NCBI RefSeq assembly: GCF_900129785.1
Contig: NZ_FSRC01000001.1
Span: 2,046,001-2,110,000 of the forward strand
DNA length: 64,000 nucleotides
Direction: 5' to 3'
Source of the DNA: Algoriphagus halophilus
GTDB lineage: Bacteria; Bacteroidota; Bacteroidia; Cytophagales; Cyclobacteriaceae
Shown here: piece after piece, positions 51,206 to 61,005 of the stretch
Layout: each line of letters begins with the position of its first letter
Position numbering within the stretch: the stretch's first letter is position 1
Made by a program: the position numbers and the translations under genes
The notes under the pieces: generated by a model
What the model saw: only the letters and a program-made list of their open reading frames with translations
The model's database searches: none
Told to the model about the DNA's origin: nothing

Positions 51206-52426
51206 ATGAAAACCAAAATCAGGATTTTTCTTTTGGTCGCTGTAGGATGTTCACTTTCTTCGATTTCCCATGCCCAGACCAGCATGGACCAAGGCTTACA
51301 TGGGGTATTGGAAGAGCTATATTCCGAAATGATGCCTTTGTGCGGACAGCTGATCAGTGTCTCCCAGGGAATTGCCGCATTCGGGGCCTTATGGTACATC
51401 GGATCACGTGTCTGGCAATCCATCGCCAACGCAGAACCCATCGATTTCTATCCGCTGTTCCGGCCTTTCGCCATCGGTTTTTGTATCCTGTTCTTTCCAT
51501 CTGTCCTTTCCTTGATCAATGGGGTAATGAACCCCACTGTCAGGGCGACGGCATCCATGATGGATCATTCCAACTCCGCCATTGAAAACCTGCTCCAGCA
51601 CAAAGAGGAGCTGGTAAAGGGAACACTCCAAGGATTGATGTTCCGGAATAACCATAGACAGGGGGATTATGAAAAATGGCTCAAATACACACAAGGGCTA
51701 CCGGAAGGAAGTGAAGAAACAGGCATGACCTGGTGGGAATCCTTTAGTGACATTATGGAGTTTCATGGAGCAAAATGGAGTTTCAATTTCAAACATTGGA
51801 TCAAGGAGGTACTTGCTGAAATCTTGCAACTTCTTTTTGAGGCAGCTGCCCTCTGCATCAATACGCTAAGAACTTTTCAATTGGTTGTACTTTCGATCTT
51901 GGGGCCCTTGGTATTTGGACTTTCGGTGTTCGATGGGTTCCACCATACCTTGGTCGTCTGGTTGGCCAGATATATCAACATCTACCTCTGGCTTCCAGTT
52001 GCCAATATTTTCGGGGCCATCATCAGTACCATCCAGGAAAAAATGCTGGTGTTGGACATCGGACAGATTGAACATACCGGGGACACTTTTTTCTCTGCTA
52101 CAGATACCGGATACCTGATATTCCTGGTCATCGGAATCATTGGCTATTTCTCGGTACCATCCGTAGCGAACTACATCGTTCATGCCGCTTCTGGAGGTAC
52201 ACTTCCTCACAAAGTCTCCAGCTTTTTTACCAGAGGGTCACTGGCCACGGTAGCCGTAGCGGGAAAGGGAGTGGGCTTGATGGGAAAAGGGACAGGAATG
52301 ACCGCCGATTATCTGGGTGACCAAGCCGGTAAACTCATCCAGTCCTTGTCTTCACATGGGACTTCCTCTGGATATTTCTCCGATCATGACAACTACCAAT
52401 CTGACAAACTCAAAGGCGACTCCTAA
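51206..52426 (+). CDS. traJ: Conjugal transfer protein TraJ (VirB6-like)
   Basis: 406 residues with signal peptide then several transmembrane segments (FAIGFCILFFPSVLSLI, LFEAAALCINTLRTFQLVVLSILGPLVFGL, YLIFLVIGIIGYFSV). The N-terminal MDQGLHGVLEELYSEMMPLCGQ and MIFRNNHRQGDYEKWL-type region fit TraJ. C-terminal tail is glycine-rich and hydrophilic. It forms the inner-membrane channel with the VirB8/VirB10-like proteins encoded next. Confidence 0.88.
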   Translation: MKTKIRIFLLVAVGCSLSSISHAQTSMDQGLHGVLEELYSEMMPLCGQLISVSQGIAAFGALWYIGSRVWQSIANAEPIDFYPLFRPFAIGFCILFFPSVLSLINGVMNPTVRATASMMDHSNSAIENLLQHKEELVKGTLQGLMFRNNHRQGDYEKWLKYTQGLPEGSEETGMTWWESFSDIMEFHGAKWSFNFKHWIKEVLAEILQLLFEAAALCINTLRTFQLVVLSILGPLVFGLSVFDGFHHTLVVWLARYINIYLWLPVANIFGAIISTIQEKMLVLDIGQIEHTGDTFFSATDTGYLIFLVIGIIGYFSVPSVANYIVHAASGGTLPHKVSSFFTRGSLATVAVAGKGVGLMGKGTGMTADYLGDQAGKLIQSLSSHGTSSGYFSDHDNYQSDKLKGDS

Positions 52427-52437
52427 TCCAAGCACCT

Positions 52438-53061
52438 ATGTTTCAAAAACCAAAAAACATCGATACTGCCTTTCGGCAAATGAGGCTATTCACAGGTATC
52501 ATCATCCTGGGATGCTTCCTTTTTTCAGGATTTACCCTGTATCAAAGCCATCAATTGGCAGCTTCGCTTCAGGAAAAGGTATATGTCCTTGCCCATGGAA
52601 AAATCTTGGAAGCCCTGGTGTCCGATCGAAGGGAAAACCTGTTGGTAGAAGCCAAAGATCATATCGCCTCTTTCCATCACCACTTCTTTACCCTTGATCC
52701 CGACGACCAGGTGATCAAAACCAACACGACCAAGGCCCTTTATTTAGCGGATATTTCTGCCAAAAGGCAATACGACAACCTGCGGGAAAGTAATTACTAC
52801 TCCAACATCATTGCAGGCAATATCAGTCAGGAAATCCAAGCCGACAGCATCGAGGTAGACTTGTCAACGCCTCCCTATCCATTCAAATATTATGGAAAAC
52901 AAACCCTGACCCGTGCCGGATCTATCGTGACCAGGAAATTGATCACGGAAGGTTCTCTAAGACCTATTTCCAGAAGCGAAAACAATCCCCATGGATTTTT
53001 GATCGAACAATGGAATACACTGGAAAACTATGACTTAACCATTCAAACGCGCTACCCATGA
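52438..53061 (+). CDS. traK: Conjugal transfer protein TraK (VirB8-like)
   Basis: 207 residues. The N-terminal MFQKPKNIDTAFRQMRLFTGI precedes a single transmembrane helix (IIILGCFLFSGFTLY), then a periplasmic domain with VYVLAHGKILEAL and ENLLVEAKDHIASFHHHFF. The strong match to TraK includes the conserved TKALYLADISAKRQYDNLRE. Assembly factor between inner membrane and TraN/TraM. It overlaps traM by 4 bases. Confidence 0.9.
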   Translation: MFQKPKNIDTAFRQMRLFTGIIILGCFLFSGFTLYQSHQLAASLQEKVYVLAHGKILEALVSDRRENLLVEAKDHIASFHHHFFTLDPDDQVIKTNTTKALYLADISAKRQYDNLRESNYYSNIIAGNISQEIQADSIEVDLSTPPYPFKYYGKQTLTRAGSIVTRKLITEGSLRPISRSENNPHGFLIEQWNTLENYDLTIQTRYP

Positions 53062-54305
53062 AGCATCCAATCCACTCCAGATCCAAGCAACAACGAACAC
53101 TTATGCTGATGATTCCCGTCTTGACCGTCCCTTTTCTTACCCTCGCCTTCTGGGCATTGGGAGGAGGATCCCAAAAAGCCTCCTCCCCACTTGACCACTT
53201 GGCAGATGGTTTTAACCCCAGCCTTCCTGAACTGTTGGGGTTTGAGGAAAAGCATTTTGACAAAATGGAGCACTACCAACGATCCAGTGAGGACTCCGGC
53301 AGATTTCAAAGAGAAGTCAAAAACGATCCTTATTATCAAATGGCATTTCAGGGAGAACAGGGCATGGAAACGACTTCCCCTCCTCCCATCAGCAAGGGAA
53401 GCGCATCCAATTCCCCGCTTTTTCAATCCACTCAGGAAGCACAGATTCTTCAACGGTTGGAAACTCTCAACCGGACCATCCAGGAAAGTCCTCCACCGGC
53501 CCCAAGACAAGACCTGCCCTCCTTTCCAAAACCGACAGATCCTATCCCTACCCTGGGCACAGACCTGGATCGGCTCGACCAAATGATGCAACAAATGCAG
53601 CACGCCAATTCAACACCGGACCCCGAATTGGATCAAATGGCAGAACTACTGGACCGTATCCTGGATATCCAACACCCTGAACGGTTTCAGGAACGGATGC
53701 GCTCAAAAAAGGAAAAGAGCCCTCCCTTTCGGTTATCCGCTGCAACCAAGGAAGACTTTCCCATAGGGGAGGCAAGCCACCTATCTAGATTTCCTGCTTC
53801 TTTCAACGGTTTCTTTGGACTTGAATCCGAATCAATGGAAACCAAGTCTTCCGCTTCCATCAAAGCAGTGATCCATGAAGACCAAACCCTGGTTTCAGGC
53901 TCCACGGTCAAGCTTCGGATTATTGAAGGAATCAACCTGAATGAAATCACCCTTCCTAAAGATCAACTGGTGTATGGCTTGGCTAGCCTCCATGGGGAAC
54001 GACTCAACATCTCTATTCGCCACATCCGAATCGCTGACCAGATACTCCCGGTTGATTTCAAGGTCCATGATGCAGATGGATTGGAAGGAATCAGAATACC
54101 AGGTTCCCTATCCAAGGAGGTAAGTAGCCAATCAGGATCCCGGGCAATCCAGGGATTGGGATTCAACAGCTTCGATTATTCTTTGGAAGCCCAGGCAGCC
54201 CAGGCGGGAATAGAAACAGCCAAAAGCTTTTTGGGTAAAAAAATCAGACAGGTCAAAGTCAACCTCAAAGCAGGCTATCAGGTCTGGATCGTACACAATG
54301 ACTGA
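53058..54305 (+). CDS. traM: Conjugal transfer protein TraM (VirB10-like)
   Basis: 415 residues. One N-terminal helix (TLMLMIPVLTVPFLTLAFWAL), then a Pro/Ser-rich periplasmic stretch, and the C-terminal VirB10-like beta domain (SGSTVKLRIIEGINLNEI, QLVYGLASLHGERLNISI). It spans the envelope and couples inner and outer components. A traL gene would normally lie just before it, but traK and traM overlap, so traL is absent here. Confidence 0.88.
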   Translation: MKHPIHSRSKQQRTLMLMIPVLTVPFLTLAFWALGGGSQKASSPLDHLADGFNPSLPELLGFEEKHFDKMEHYQRSSEDSGRFQREVKNDPYYQMAFQGEQGMETTSPPPISKGSASNSPLFQSTQEAQILQRLETLNRTIQESPPPAPRQDLPSFPKPTDPIPTLGTDLDRLDQMMQQMQHANSTPDPELDQMAELLDRILDIQHPERFQERMRSKKEKSPPFRLSAATKEDFPIGEASHLSRFPASFNGFFGLESESMETKSSASIKAVIHEDQTLVSGSTVKLRIIEGINLNEITLPKDQLVYGLASLHGERLNISIRHIRIADQILPVDFKVHDADGLEGIRIPGSLSKEVSSQSGSRAIQGLGFNSFDYSLEAQAAQAGIETAKSFLGKKIRQVKVNLKAGYQVWIVHND

Positions 54306-54338
54306 TCATCTAACCAATTAACTCTTTACTCCGCTCCT

Positions 54339-55178
54339 ATGAACATCCATACCTACTTACTGATCACATTGCTGGGCAGTGGCCTTTCCCTAACTACACT
54401 TGCCCAAGTCAATACCGAATTCGAAACCAAGCCCATTTACGGTTCCACCTTACAGGTAAGCGACCTGATGACTTCCCATCTGATTTTCCCCCACCCTATC
54501 AAAAGTGTAGACCGGGGAAACCGGAATATTCTGGTTCAAAAAGCCCAAGCGGTGAAAAACATGCTTCAGGTGAAAGCTGAAAACAGCGAGCTCCCCAACT
54601 CCAACCTGACGGTGATCACGGAGGATGGAGGGTTTTATTCCTTTATGGTAAGCTATGCCCAAAATCCCGAAAACCTAAACTGGAGCATTCACCCAGGAGA
54701 TTCTTATACCCAGCCAGCATTACAGGTTTTCGATCCTACTCCTTCGGAAATCCAGGAAACGGCCCAATTGATTTCCCTGAAACACCGGAGCATGCACCCT
54801 ATCCGGCAAAGAAGGTATCTGACGGGGATGGCCTTGACAGGAATCTACATTGAAAATGACCTGCTCTATTTCCAGATCCAGTTGGAAAACCAGACCAACA
54901 TTGCCTATGACACTGAACAGTTTCGGCTTTTTATCAGGGACAACAAACAAAGTAAGCGCAGTGCTTCCCAGGAATTGGAACAAATACCCATACTGATCTG
55001 GGGAGATTCAACTAGAATCCCGGCACAATCCACCCAAACCCTGGTGGTGGTCCTCTCCAAGTTCACCCTCCCCAACCAAAAGCATCTGGGAATTGAACTG
55101 ATGGAACAAAAGGGTGGCAGAAACCTGAAAATCAAAGTAAAAAACCGGCATCTGATGCAGGCCATGGTTTTGGACTGA
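54339..55178 (+). CDS. traN: Conjugal transfer protein TraN (VirB9-like)
   Basis: 279 residues. Signal peptide (LITLLGSGLSLTTLAQ), then periplasmic strands with TSHLIFPHPIKSVDRGN and GNRNILVQKAQAVKNMLQVKA, characteristic of TraN. The middle has LKHRSMHPIRQRRYLTGMALTGIYIENDLLYFQIQLENQT-type motifs (key parts only) and ends with LGIELMEQKGGR. It is the outer-membrane-facing component that pairs with TraM. Confidence 0.9.
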   Translation: MNIHTYLLITLLGSGLSLTTLAQVNTEFETKPIYGSTLQVSDLMTSHLIFPHPIKSVDRGNRNILVQKAQAVKNMLQVKAENSELPNSNLTVITEDGGFYSFMVSYAQNPENLNWSIHPGDSYTQPALQVFDPTPSEIQETAQLISLKHRSMHPIRQRRYLTGMALTGIYIENDLLYFQIQLENQTNIAYDTEQFRLFIRDNKQSKRSASQELEQIPILIWGDSTRIPAQSTQTLVVVLSKFTLPNQKHLGIELMEQKGGRNLKIKVKNRHLMQAMVLD

Positions 55179-55241
55179 AGCATCAATTCGGCCTCTGAAA
55201 GAGGACATCCTAATTATATGTAAATCCTAAACACCACGATC

Positions 55242-56018
55242 ATGAATGAACAAAACTTCGATTACCTCAAAAACCAGATCAAATACAGTGGCTTCGGAGA
55301 TTCCCTGGAAGCCTCTTTGAAAGAACAACTACAGCAGGGATCCCTTGAATTCACCTTGAAACACCAAGCTAAATTTGGTGGGGACCGGGTCGACTCCACC
55401 TTGTTTTTTCAAAGGTCCAATCAATCGGACCGGTATTTTTTCAGCAGGTACGACTCGATTCTGACCAAAGAAGGACAAGAAGATCCTTCCATCAGCCAGA
55501 CTTTTTACATGGGAAAAGACAATCACATGACCTTAAAAGAAGGATATAATTTATTGGACGGTCGGGCGGTAAAAAAGGAACTGGTCAACAAAGACCAGCA
55601 AAAGTACCAGGCATGGGTTCAGCTGGACTTCCGGAATACGGACAGGCTCGGAAACTTCAAATACCAACTCTTCCACGAAAAATATGGCTTCGACTTACAA
55701 AAAACACTTGAAAAGTATCCCATTAAGGAACTACAAGTTCCAGAGGATCTAAATCGATTGATGGACTCCCTGAAAAAAGGAAATCGTCAGTCGGTGGTAT
55801 TTCTGCAGGAAAACGGGGAACAAAAACGATTTATTGAAGCCATTCCAAAATTCAAAAGCATTCAAGTCTATGATTCCAATCAAATGAAAATCAACCCCTC
55901 TCCAAAGGTATCAGCCAAAGAATCAAAAGCCACCTCACAGAAAACTGAAATAAAGGCTGGGTCAGAGGATCACTCCCCTAAAAAAACAAGGAAAAGAAAA
56001 AGTAATGGGATTCGATAA
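55242..56018 (+). CDS. DUF3945 domain protein of the conjugative element
   Basis: 258 residues. The central part has LLDGRAVKKELVNKDQQKYQAWVQLDF, and LMDSLKKGNRQSVVFLQ, the recurring pattern of DUF3945 in Bacteroidetes elements, often attached to or near topoisomerase or primase genes. The C-terminal 40 residues are rich in Lys/Ser/Thr and end in a basic tail, suggesting nucleic acid binding. Function is not established; it may help DNA processing in the recipient. Confidence 0.75.
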   Translation: MNEQNFDYLKNQIKYSGFGDSLEASLKEQLQQGSLEFTLKHQAKFGGDRVDSTLFFQRSNQSDRYFFSRYDSILTKEGQEDPSISQTFYMGKDNHMTLKEGYNLLDGRAVKKELVNKDQQKYQAWVQLDFRNTDRLGNFKYQLFHEKYGFDLQKTLEKYPIKELQVPEDLNRLMDSLKKGNRQSVVFLQENGEQKRFIEAIPKFKSIQVYDSNQMKINPSPKVSAKESKATSQKTEIKAGSEDHSPKKTRKRKSNGIR

Positions 56019-56024
56019 GCGGGG

Positions 56025-56333
56025 ATGGAACCTATCAAAAAAGCATTGGAACGTTTTATAGCGGATATTGACAGGGACCCCAGGATATGCCTGTCCCATA
56101 TAGGCCTGTTCTCCGTGCTATTATACCTGCGAGAGGAACACGGAGGGATGGAGCCCTTCCCGATCAAAAGGGAAGATCTGATGAAAGCGGCCAAAATATC
56201 CAGCACGACTACGTATTTCAGGATCATCCGGGAACTGCATGAATATGGGTATATCGACTACTATCCTACATTCAACCGCATGAGCCTAAGTCAGGTGAAA
56301 ATCCGGGAAATGGATGAAAAAAAAACCTTCTAA
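56025..56333 (+). CDS. Winged-helix DNA-binding protein of the element
   Basis: 102 residues. The central region KREDLMKAAKISSTTTYFRIIRELHEYGYIDYYPTFN matches a winged helix-turn-helix with recognition helix TTYFRIIRELHE. It sits 6 bases after the DUF3945 gene at the end of the tra operon, and may regulate transfer or replication of the element. No named family recognised. Confidence 0.68.
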   Translation: MEPIKKALERFIADIDRDPRICLSHIGLFSVLLYLREEHGGMEPFPIKREDLMKAAKISSTTTYFRIIRELHEYGYIDYYPTFNRMSLSQVKIREMDEKKTF

Positions 56334-56375
56334 AGCCAAATCAAGAATGGAAACCACCTGAGTGGCAGATCATCT

Positions 56376-56762
56376 TCACTGGTCGGGATGATCCGTCGCT
56401 CTCTTTTGCAAATTAAACACGGTTCCAGAAGGATCCTGAATCCAATGCATATTTTCAGGAAGTGCTTCCAGTTCATCACAAGTTTCAACACCCATGGAGG
56501 CCAGGTAATCTGTTGCGATCCCTACATCCGGAACCGTCAGCTGCAGCCAGGTTTCGGAATGGGTATAGTTATCGACACAATCCAACCAAATCGTATTGTT
56601 TCCGAATCTTACTTCATGGGTTCTGGAAACAGTGGGGTTTGAAATGGGTTTTTCCTCCACTGTAAATCCTAGAATGTCCCTGTAAAAAGCAATGGTTTTT
56701 TCATACTTACTTTTGGGGATTTTTATGGCTATATTAATTCCTGCCTCAAATTTAGGATTCAT
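56376..56762 (-). CDS. VOC family (glyoxalase-like) protein
   Basis: 128 residues. The VOC fold pattern is visible: INIAIKIPKSKYEKTIAFYRDILGF at the start, WLQLTVPDVGIATDYLASMG in the second half, and HWIQDPSGTVFNLQKR at the end. Members are metal-binding lyases, dioxygenases or resistance proteins. It has the short one-domain form and would dimerise. First chromosomal-type gene after the transfer operon. Confidence 0.85.
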   Translation of the reverse strand: MNPKFEAGINIAIKIPKSKYEKTIAFYRDILGFTVEEKPISNPTVSRTHEVRFGNNTIWLDCVDNYTHSETWLQLTVPDVGIATDYLASMGVETCDELEALPENMHWIQDPSGTVFNLQKRATDHPDQ

Positions 56763-56891
56763 ACTTCATCAACTTTGGTTTCTATTTTGTTTTTCTTGTA
56801 TAGGGTTTCAGGATTGAACCTTCTGTATTACAGGCTGTGGCTTCCATAAGGGATATTCGCTGCCAACCTCCTGGACTGCCCCATCCCTTCT

Positions 56892-57611
56892 CTAGTATTT
56901 GAAGAGTTCATCAGCTATGGAGCGCCACAATTCACTCCTGCCGATTGGTCTGATAAAAAGGTATAGCAGGTTGGCAATTCCCACAATGATCAAAGCCGGA
57001 TGCCACCGCTTTAACCTCCAACAAATAATTACAATGGGGACTATACAAATCAGAGTTGAGACGAAAAGTACGTCTATAAAGTCGTAAGGAGGAGGAAACC
57101 CAAAAATCAAAATGGTCGGAATGACTGCCAATCGACCCAATGCCGGCATCAAGGCCCAAAAGACAGAAGATATCATCCACATGGCATGGTCTTCCAATTT
57201 ATTTACTTTGATGATGGCCATCAGAACACTCACCCCAAATCCAATGATCGTTACCAAATCTGTAAAGGAAACTCCATATAAAAAGTCTGCAGATATGATT
57301 GGATTCGGCTCTAGGTCAACCGCGGCTTTTAAATTCAGGGGAATAATGGTGATCGCTGAAAAGGTAACCCCTCCTGCCAGGAATAGGGAAAGAATACCAT
57401 AGTATCTATGCTTTTTGACGTTCCCCCTTGTAATTAAATAAGGCTGCACAATCATCATGACATACCATAAGATAGCGGATAAACCATGCATATGTTGATG
57501 CCAAGTGGCTTCAGTCAACCTGAAAAAATATCCCCTTGAAAACCCGATCAATGCAATGACCAATGGAATAATGAGCCATTTATGTGCATTCTTAAAATCC
57601 GCTAGTGTCAT
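56892..57611 (-). CDS. Seven-helix membrane protein, unknown
   Basis: 239 residues with about seven hydrophobic helices. A His-rich region WHQHMHGLSAILWYVMMIVQPYLITRGN and HRYYGILSLFL resembles heme-handling or DUF2306-type membrane proteins, but I cannot assign a family with confidence. No partners nearby. Transcribed alone. Confidence 0.6.
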   Translation of the reverse strand: MTLADFKNAHKWLIIPLVIALIGFSRGYFFRLTEATWHQHMHGLSAILWYVMMIVQPYLITRGNVKKHRYYGILSLFLAGGVTFSAITIIPLNLKAAVDLEPNPIISADFLYGVSFTDLVTIIGFGVSVLMAIIKVNKLEDHAMWMISSVFWALMPALGRLAVIPTILIFGFPPPYDFIDVLFVSTLICIVPIVIICWRLKRWHPALIIVGIANLLYLFIRPIGRSELWRSIADELFKY

Positions 57612-57776
57612 ATGGAAAAAATTTTAAGGAATTAAAATACAACTTTTAATCTATAAGAATGATCATCCCATGGAATTGATCCAATGGGATCTACCTGGGA
57701 ATATTCGGTATGGGGTCAAAATGTGCTAAAAATTTATTGAACCTAGTATAACGAACCTAGTAGATGCTATTCAGGC

Positions 57777-58535
57777 TTAATGGAACCTGATTTCTGATTG
57801 AATGGGTAAATGGTCAGATAGATGATTGCCCAGGTAAACTTGTTTTTTGAAGGTCTTCTGCGGAAAATCCTGATCAATAAAAATATAATCAATCTTCTTG
57901 GTTGGGTCTTTCTCCGGGAAAGTAAGATCATCCTCTGATTGTGTCAGCTGAAATCTTGTTTTTAATAATTCGATTTCTGGGCTATCAGGCAAGGTGTTGA
58001 AATCCCCTGTTAAAACCACAGGGTACTCTCCTTCCAAATACTTCAAAATTTGTGATATCTGGGTCATCCTTGTCGGATGATCCAAGGCAAGATGTGCCGT
58101 AGCAAACCGGACAGTTCTCCCCGAGGCTAATTGAACCTTGGCAGAGAGAAATGCCAGGGTGCTGGTATCTCCATTGGGCCTAACACTTAAAATCCGATCA
58201 TTTCTCACCTCTTCCAAGGGGAATTTGGATAGAATACCCAATCCATATGCTCCCCCATCATAGGCAAAATGTCTGGCGAATAGAGGATGCATCTTGGTGA
58301 TCTGGGCCAAAACTTCCATTTGATCCTGCTTCCCTGATCGATTACAGACACTGTCCACCTCCTGCACCCCTACGATATCTACCTGACTTTTTAGAATAAA
58401 TTCACCTATTTCCCGAATACTCAATTTCTCCTCTCTTGTTGCACCATGATGGATATTGTAACTCATCACTTGTAGAGTTTGCGCATTTGAAATAATCGGG
58501 GTTAAAAGTGCTAGAGTAAAAATGATCTTGAGCAT
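57777..58535 (-). CDS. Secreted endonuclease/exonuclease/phosphatase family protein
   Basis: 252 residues. Signal peptide (MLKIIFTLALLTPIISNAQ), then the EEP catalytic pattern: MSYNIHHG (Asn), VGVQEVD (metal Glu), TGDFNTLPDSPE (Asp/Asn pair), and SDHLPI (Asp-His). These enzymes hydrolyse phosphodiesters, including DNA, inositol phosphates and sphingomyelin. Export suggests an extracellular phosphate-scavenging or lipid role; exact substrate unknown. Confidence 0.88.
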   Translation of the reverse strand: MLKIIFTLALLTPIISNAQTLQVMSYNIHHGATREEKLSIREIGEFILKSQVDIVGVQEVDSVCNRSGKQDQMEVLAQITKMHPLFARHFAYDGGAYGLGILSKFPLEEVRNDRILSVRPNGDTSTLAFLSAKVQLASGRTVRFATAHLALDHPTRMTQISQILKYLEGEYPVVLTGDFNTLPDSPEIELLKTRFQLTQSEDDLTFPEKDPTKKIDYIFIDQDFPQKTFKKQVYLGNHLSDHLPIQSEIRFH

Positions 58536-58612
58536 ATAAAATAAATTAAAAGGGCTGAATAGAAATTGACTTTTTAGGCTTGATAATAATTATTACAAGG
58601 TCTAAAATTCTA

Positions 58613-60184
58613 TCAATCTTTAATTGTGTTCTCTAAAATCAACACGTTTGGAATATCCTCAATCCCTTGGATCAATAGTTTGCTGTATTCCAACAGGGTA
58701 TGGGAATAAGCCCCGAGCACGATATCCTGATCTCCATCCTGATCTAAATCTCCCACATCCATGGTCAGCCACTTCCCCAATGCAGCATCCGGAATCACTT
58801 TTGGCTGAAAATCCCAGTTCCCCTGATTTTCGAACAGGATAAACTGTTGCCTGGGATCCTCCAGTTCATCATAAAAAGCAATGGTGGCCATATCTAAATC
58901 GCCATCTAGATCCACATCCAGTGCCATGGCCTTTACGGCCCCGTATTGAGGATAAAACCAAACTTCTTCAAATTCTCCCTTCCCCTTGTTTTCATAGATA
59001 CGGAAACCGTGGTAGGGTTTCAATACGGAGGAATAATCCCAGTTATCTCCATTGCTTACCAATAGATCCATTTCCCCATCTCCATTAAAATCCTGTAATT
59101 CAAAGTAGCTGCTCCCCATGACCGGTGAGAACTTTAATAGGATCTGTTCCTGTCCAAATTGCCCATTACCCAGATTATAAAAAACGGAAATCCGCTCGTT
59201 TCCCTGGCAAAATAAGGCTACCAGATCTACCTGCCCATCTTGATTTAGATCCACCGCTTCTACTTTTCGGGCTCCTGCCCCACCCAGTTCTGTGGGGATT
59301 GAAGTCATATCTCCATTCCAATAAACCGAAATTCCTCCGCCATGATTCCCATAATTACATAAGATAAAATCGGCCTTGCCATCTTGCTGTAGGTCTTCCC
59401 AAACTCCAAAAACGGGCCTTGGCAATCCATTTAAAACAAGGTTCCAGGAAGTGGTGGTTAAATCCATCTCATAAAGTGCCCCTTGGGAAAGATCATTGGG
59501 AGCGATGGAACCTATGCTGATAAAATCATAGACCTGAGGTGATTTTCGAATAAACTGAACTGCCGGACTTCCCATAGAAGGAAGCGTATACAGCTCATCC
59601 TGTAGGTCTTTTGCATACAACTGGTTGTTGTTCCCATCAGCAATCAACAGCTCAGCTCGCTCCTCATTGATTGCCACCAAACTTGTCTTGGGACTTTTAA
59701 TGCCTTCAATGAAAAGATTTTTCGCTTCAAACCCCTCCAATGAAACTGGATCGGGCTTCGATTCCTGCTCAGGTAAGCCATCGGGAGCCTGGGCTTCGTA
59801 AAACTCCATAATCCATTGATAATCCTCCATTCCGATGATTGGTGTAGGTGGATATATACCCATTGATTTCAACACTGCGGTTTCTTCTTCGGTCTTGTCC
59901 CAAACTCCCAAACTATCCTGGGCCTCCTTGATTCCCATCAAAGCAGCCATCTGCGGCAAAACCAGCGTTTTCCACACCTGTTTTGGCAATAGAGCAGGAC
60001 TGGGAAACGCATGACATGCTCCACAATAGCTTTCCGCGAGTTGCCTTCCCTTTAGATTTAATTCGTTTTGGGCCAATGAGGGATTAATTGGAAACATAAA
60101 GAGGACCAGCCACCAGATAAAGCCATTGACTGGTGGATGGTGAAGCACAAGCTTATCGATGAACCATTTGATGAACTCTTTCAA
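58613..60184 (-). CDS. Cytochrome c and FG-GAP/VCBS repeat protein
   Basis: 523 residues. After a transmembrane or signal segment (FIWWLVLFMFPINPSLA), the CxxCH heme motif SYCGACHAF is at residues ~54-62. The rest consists of FG-GAP/VCBS-type repeats, several with Ca-binding DxDxDG motifs, such as DLNQDGQVDL, DFNGDGEMDL, DVDLDGDLDM and DLDQDGDQDI. This indicates a seven-bladed integrin-like propeller attached to a c-type heme. Likely an extracellular electron-transfer or surface-binding protein; function unknown. Confidence 0.82.
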   Translation of the reverse strand: MKEFIKWFIDKLVLHHPPVNGFIWWLVLFMFPINPSLAQNELNLKGRQLAESYCGACHAFPSPALLPKQVWKTLVLPQMAALMGIKEAQDSLGVWDKTEEETAVLKSMGIYPPTPIIGMEDYQWIMEFYEAQAPDGLPEQESKPDPVSLEGFEAKNLFIEGIKSPKTSLVAINEERAELLIADGNNNQLYAKDLQDELYTLPSMGSPAVQFIRKSPQVYDFISIGSIAPNDLSQGALYEMDLTTTSWNLVLNGLPRPVFGVWEDLQQDGKADFILCNYGNHGGGISVYWNGDMTSIPTELGGAGARKVEAVDLNQDGQVDLVALFCQGNERISVFYNLGNGQFGQEQILLKFSPVMGSSYFELQDFNGDGEMDLLVSNGDNWDYSSVLKPYHGFRIYENKGKGEFEEVWFYPQYGAVKAMALDVDLDGDLDMATIAFYDELEDPRQQFILFENQGNWDFQPKVIPDAALGKWLTMDVGDLDQDGDQDIVLGAYSHTLLEYSKLLIQGIEDIPNVLILENTIKD

Positions 60185-60357
60185 ATTGCCTTGAATAAAA
60201 GTTGATCTAAACTAAAAAATCGCCTCAATATTAAAATCAAAACAACTTAGTCTTTTATATAAACTTCATTTTAAGTTTTGAATGGTTGATCCCTCAGTTT
60301 TTTCCTCTGTCGGTTGCACTGTTACCCAAAGTTTCGTACTAGAAAATAAAAGGGGAA

Positions 60358-60735
60358 ATGAAACAGTTAATAATCCTTCTATTCACGGTTTTTATGCTAT
60401 GGTCCTGCTCCGAAAAGGAACATCCAACAGGGGTTTTGATTCGAGTGGAAAATAGTTCTTCGGTGGATTTTGAAGATATTTTGATTAGTTCAGGGGCTAG
60501 CCAGGTAGAATTTGGAAAGGTAGCTGGGGGAAGCAAATCGGACTACAAATTCTTTGAATCCGCTTACCGGTATGGCTATGTAAAACTAAATGCAGATGGA
60601 AAAGAATTGGTCATCCAACCCTTCGATTACGTGGGAGAGACACCTTTGTCACCTGGATATTATACCTATCAATTGGATCTTGAAAATCCTGGGACTTCTT
60701 CCAGCAATTTGACCCTGGAATTAGTGGTGGATTGA
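60358..60735 (+). CDS. Hypothetical lipoprotein
   Basis: 125 residues. MKQLIILLFTVFMLWSC is a lipoprotein signal with the lipobox Cys at 17. The remainder is beta-rich, with FEDILISSGASQVEFGKVAGGSKSDYK and a TYQLDLENPG end. No family recognised. A frame on the opposite strand of the same interval is a shadow. It starts 173 bases after the divergent cytochrome c gene. Confidence 0.65.
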   Translation: MKQLIILLFTVFMLWSCSEKEHPTGVLIRVENSSSVDFEDILISSGASQVEFGKVAGGSKSDYKFFESAYRYGYVKLNADGKELVIQPFDYVGETPLSPGYYTYQLDLENPGTSSSNLTLELVVD

Positions 60736-60974
60736 TTTTTCTTGATTGAATTTATTCTCCCTTCCAGGAAATGGCATACAAATTCGCCATCGTTCATCGT
60801 TCTTATGGGATAGAGAACAAGTTGTTACCGTTAAAATCCTGGGGTTGTCTTCTGAAAAATCCCTATATCTTCCATATAATCGACTGTCTTCCTGAATGAG
60901 TTAAATGAAAAAATAGGATTATTCAAAGAAGAATATGGAGGTAGCACAAAAAAGTAAAAAACTGGCCTTAGGGC

Positions 60975-61005
60975 AATAAAAAAGCAGGAGAAGATCTCCT
61001 GCCCT
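60975..61005 (-). terminator. Intrinsic terminator of the DUF3078 gene
   Basis: GCAGGAGA pairs with TCTCCTGC around AGA; six A's on the plus strand are the T-run on the minus strand. It is about 105 bases after the DUF3078 stop. A CTAAACCAAC motif (61017-61026) lies between, reading in plus orientation. Confidence 0.78.

Noticed and set aside
53052..53603. Minus-strand frame of 183 codons opposite traM
   Set aside because: It is the antisense shadow of the Pro/Ser-rich part of TraM.
57664..57690. Hairpin ATCCCAT...ATGGGAT downstream of the EEP and membrane protein genes
   Set aside because: It lacks a T-run, so I did not call it a terminator.
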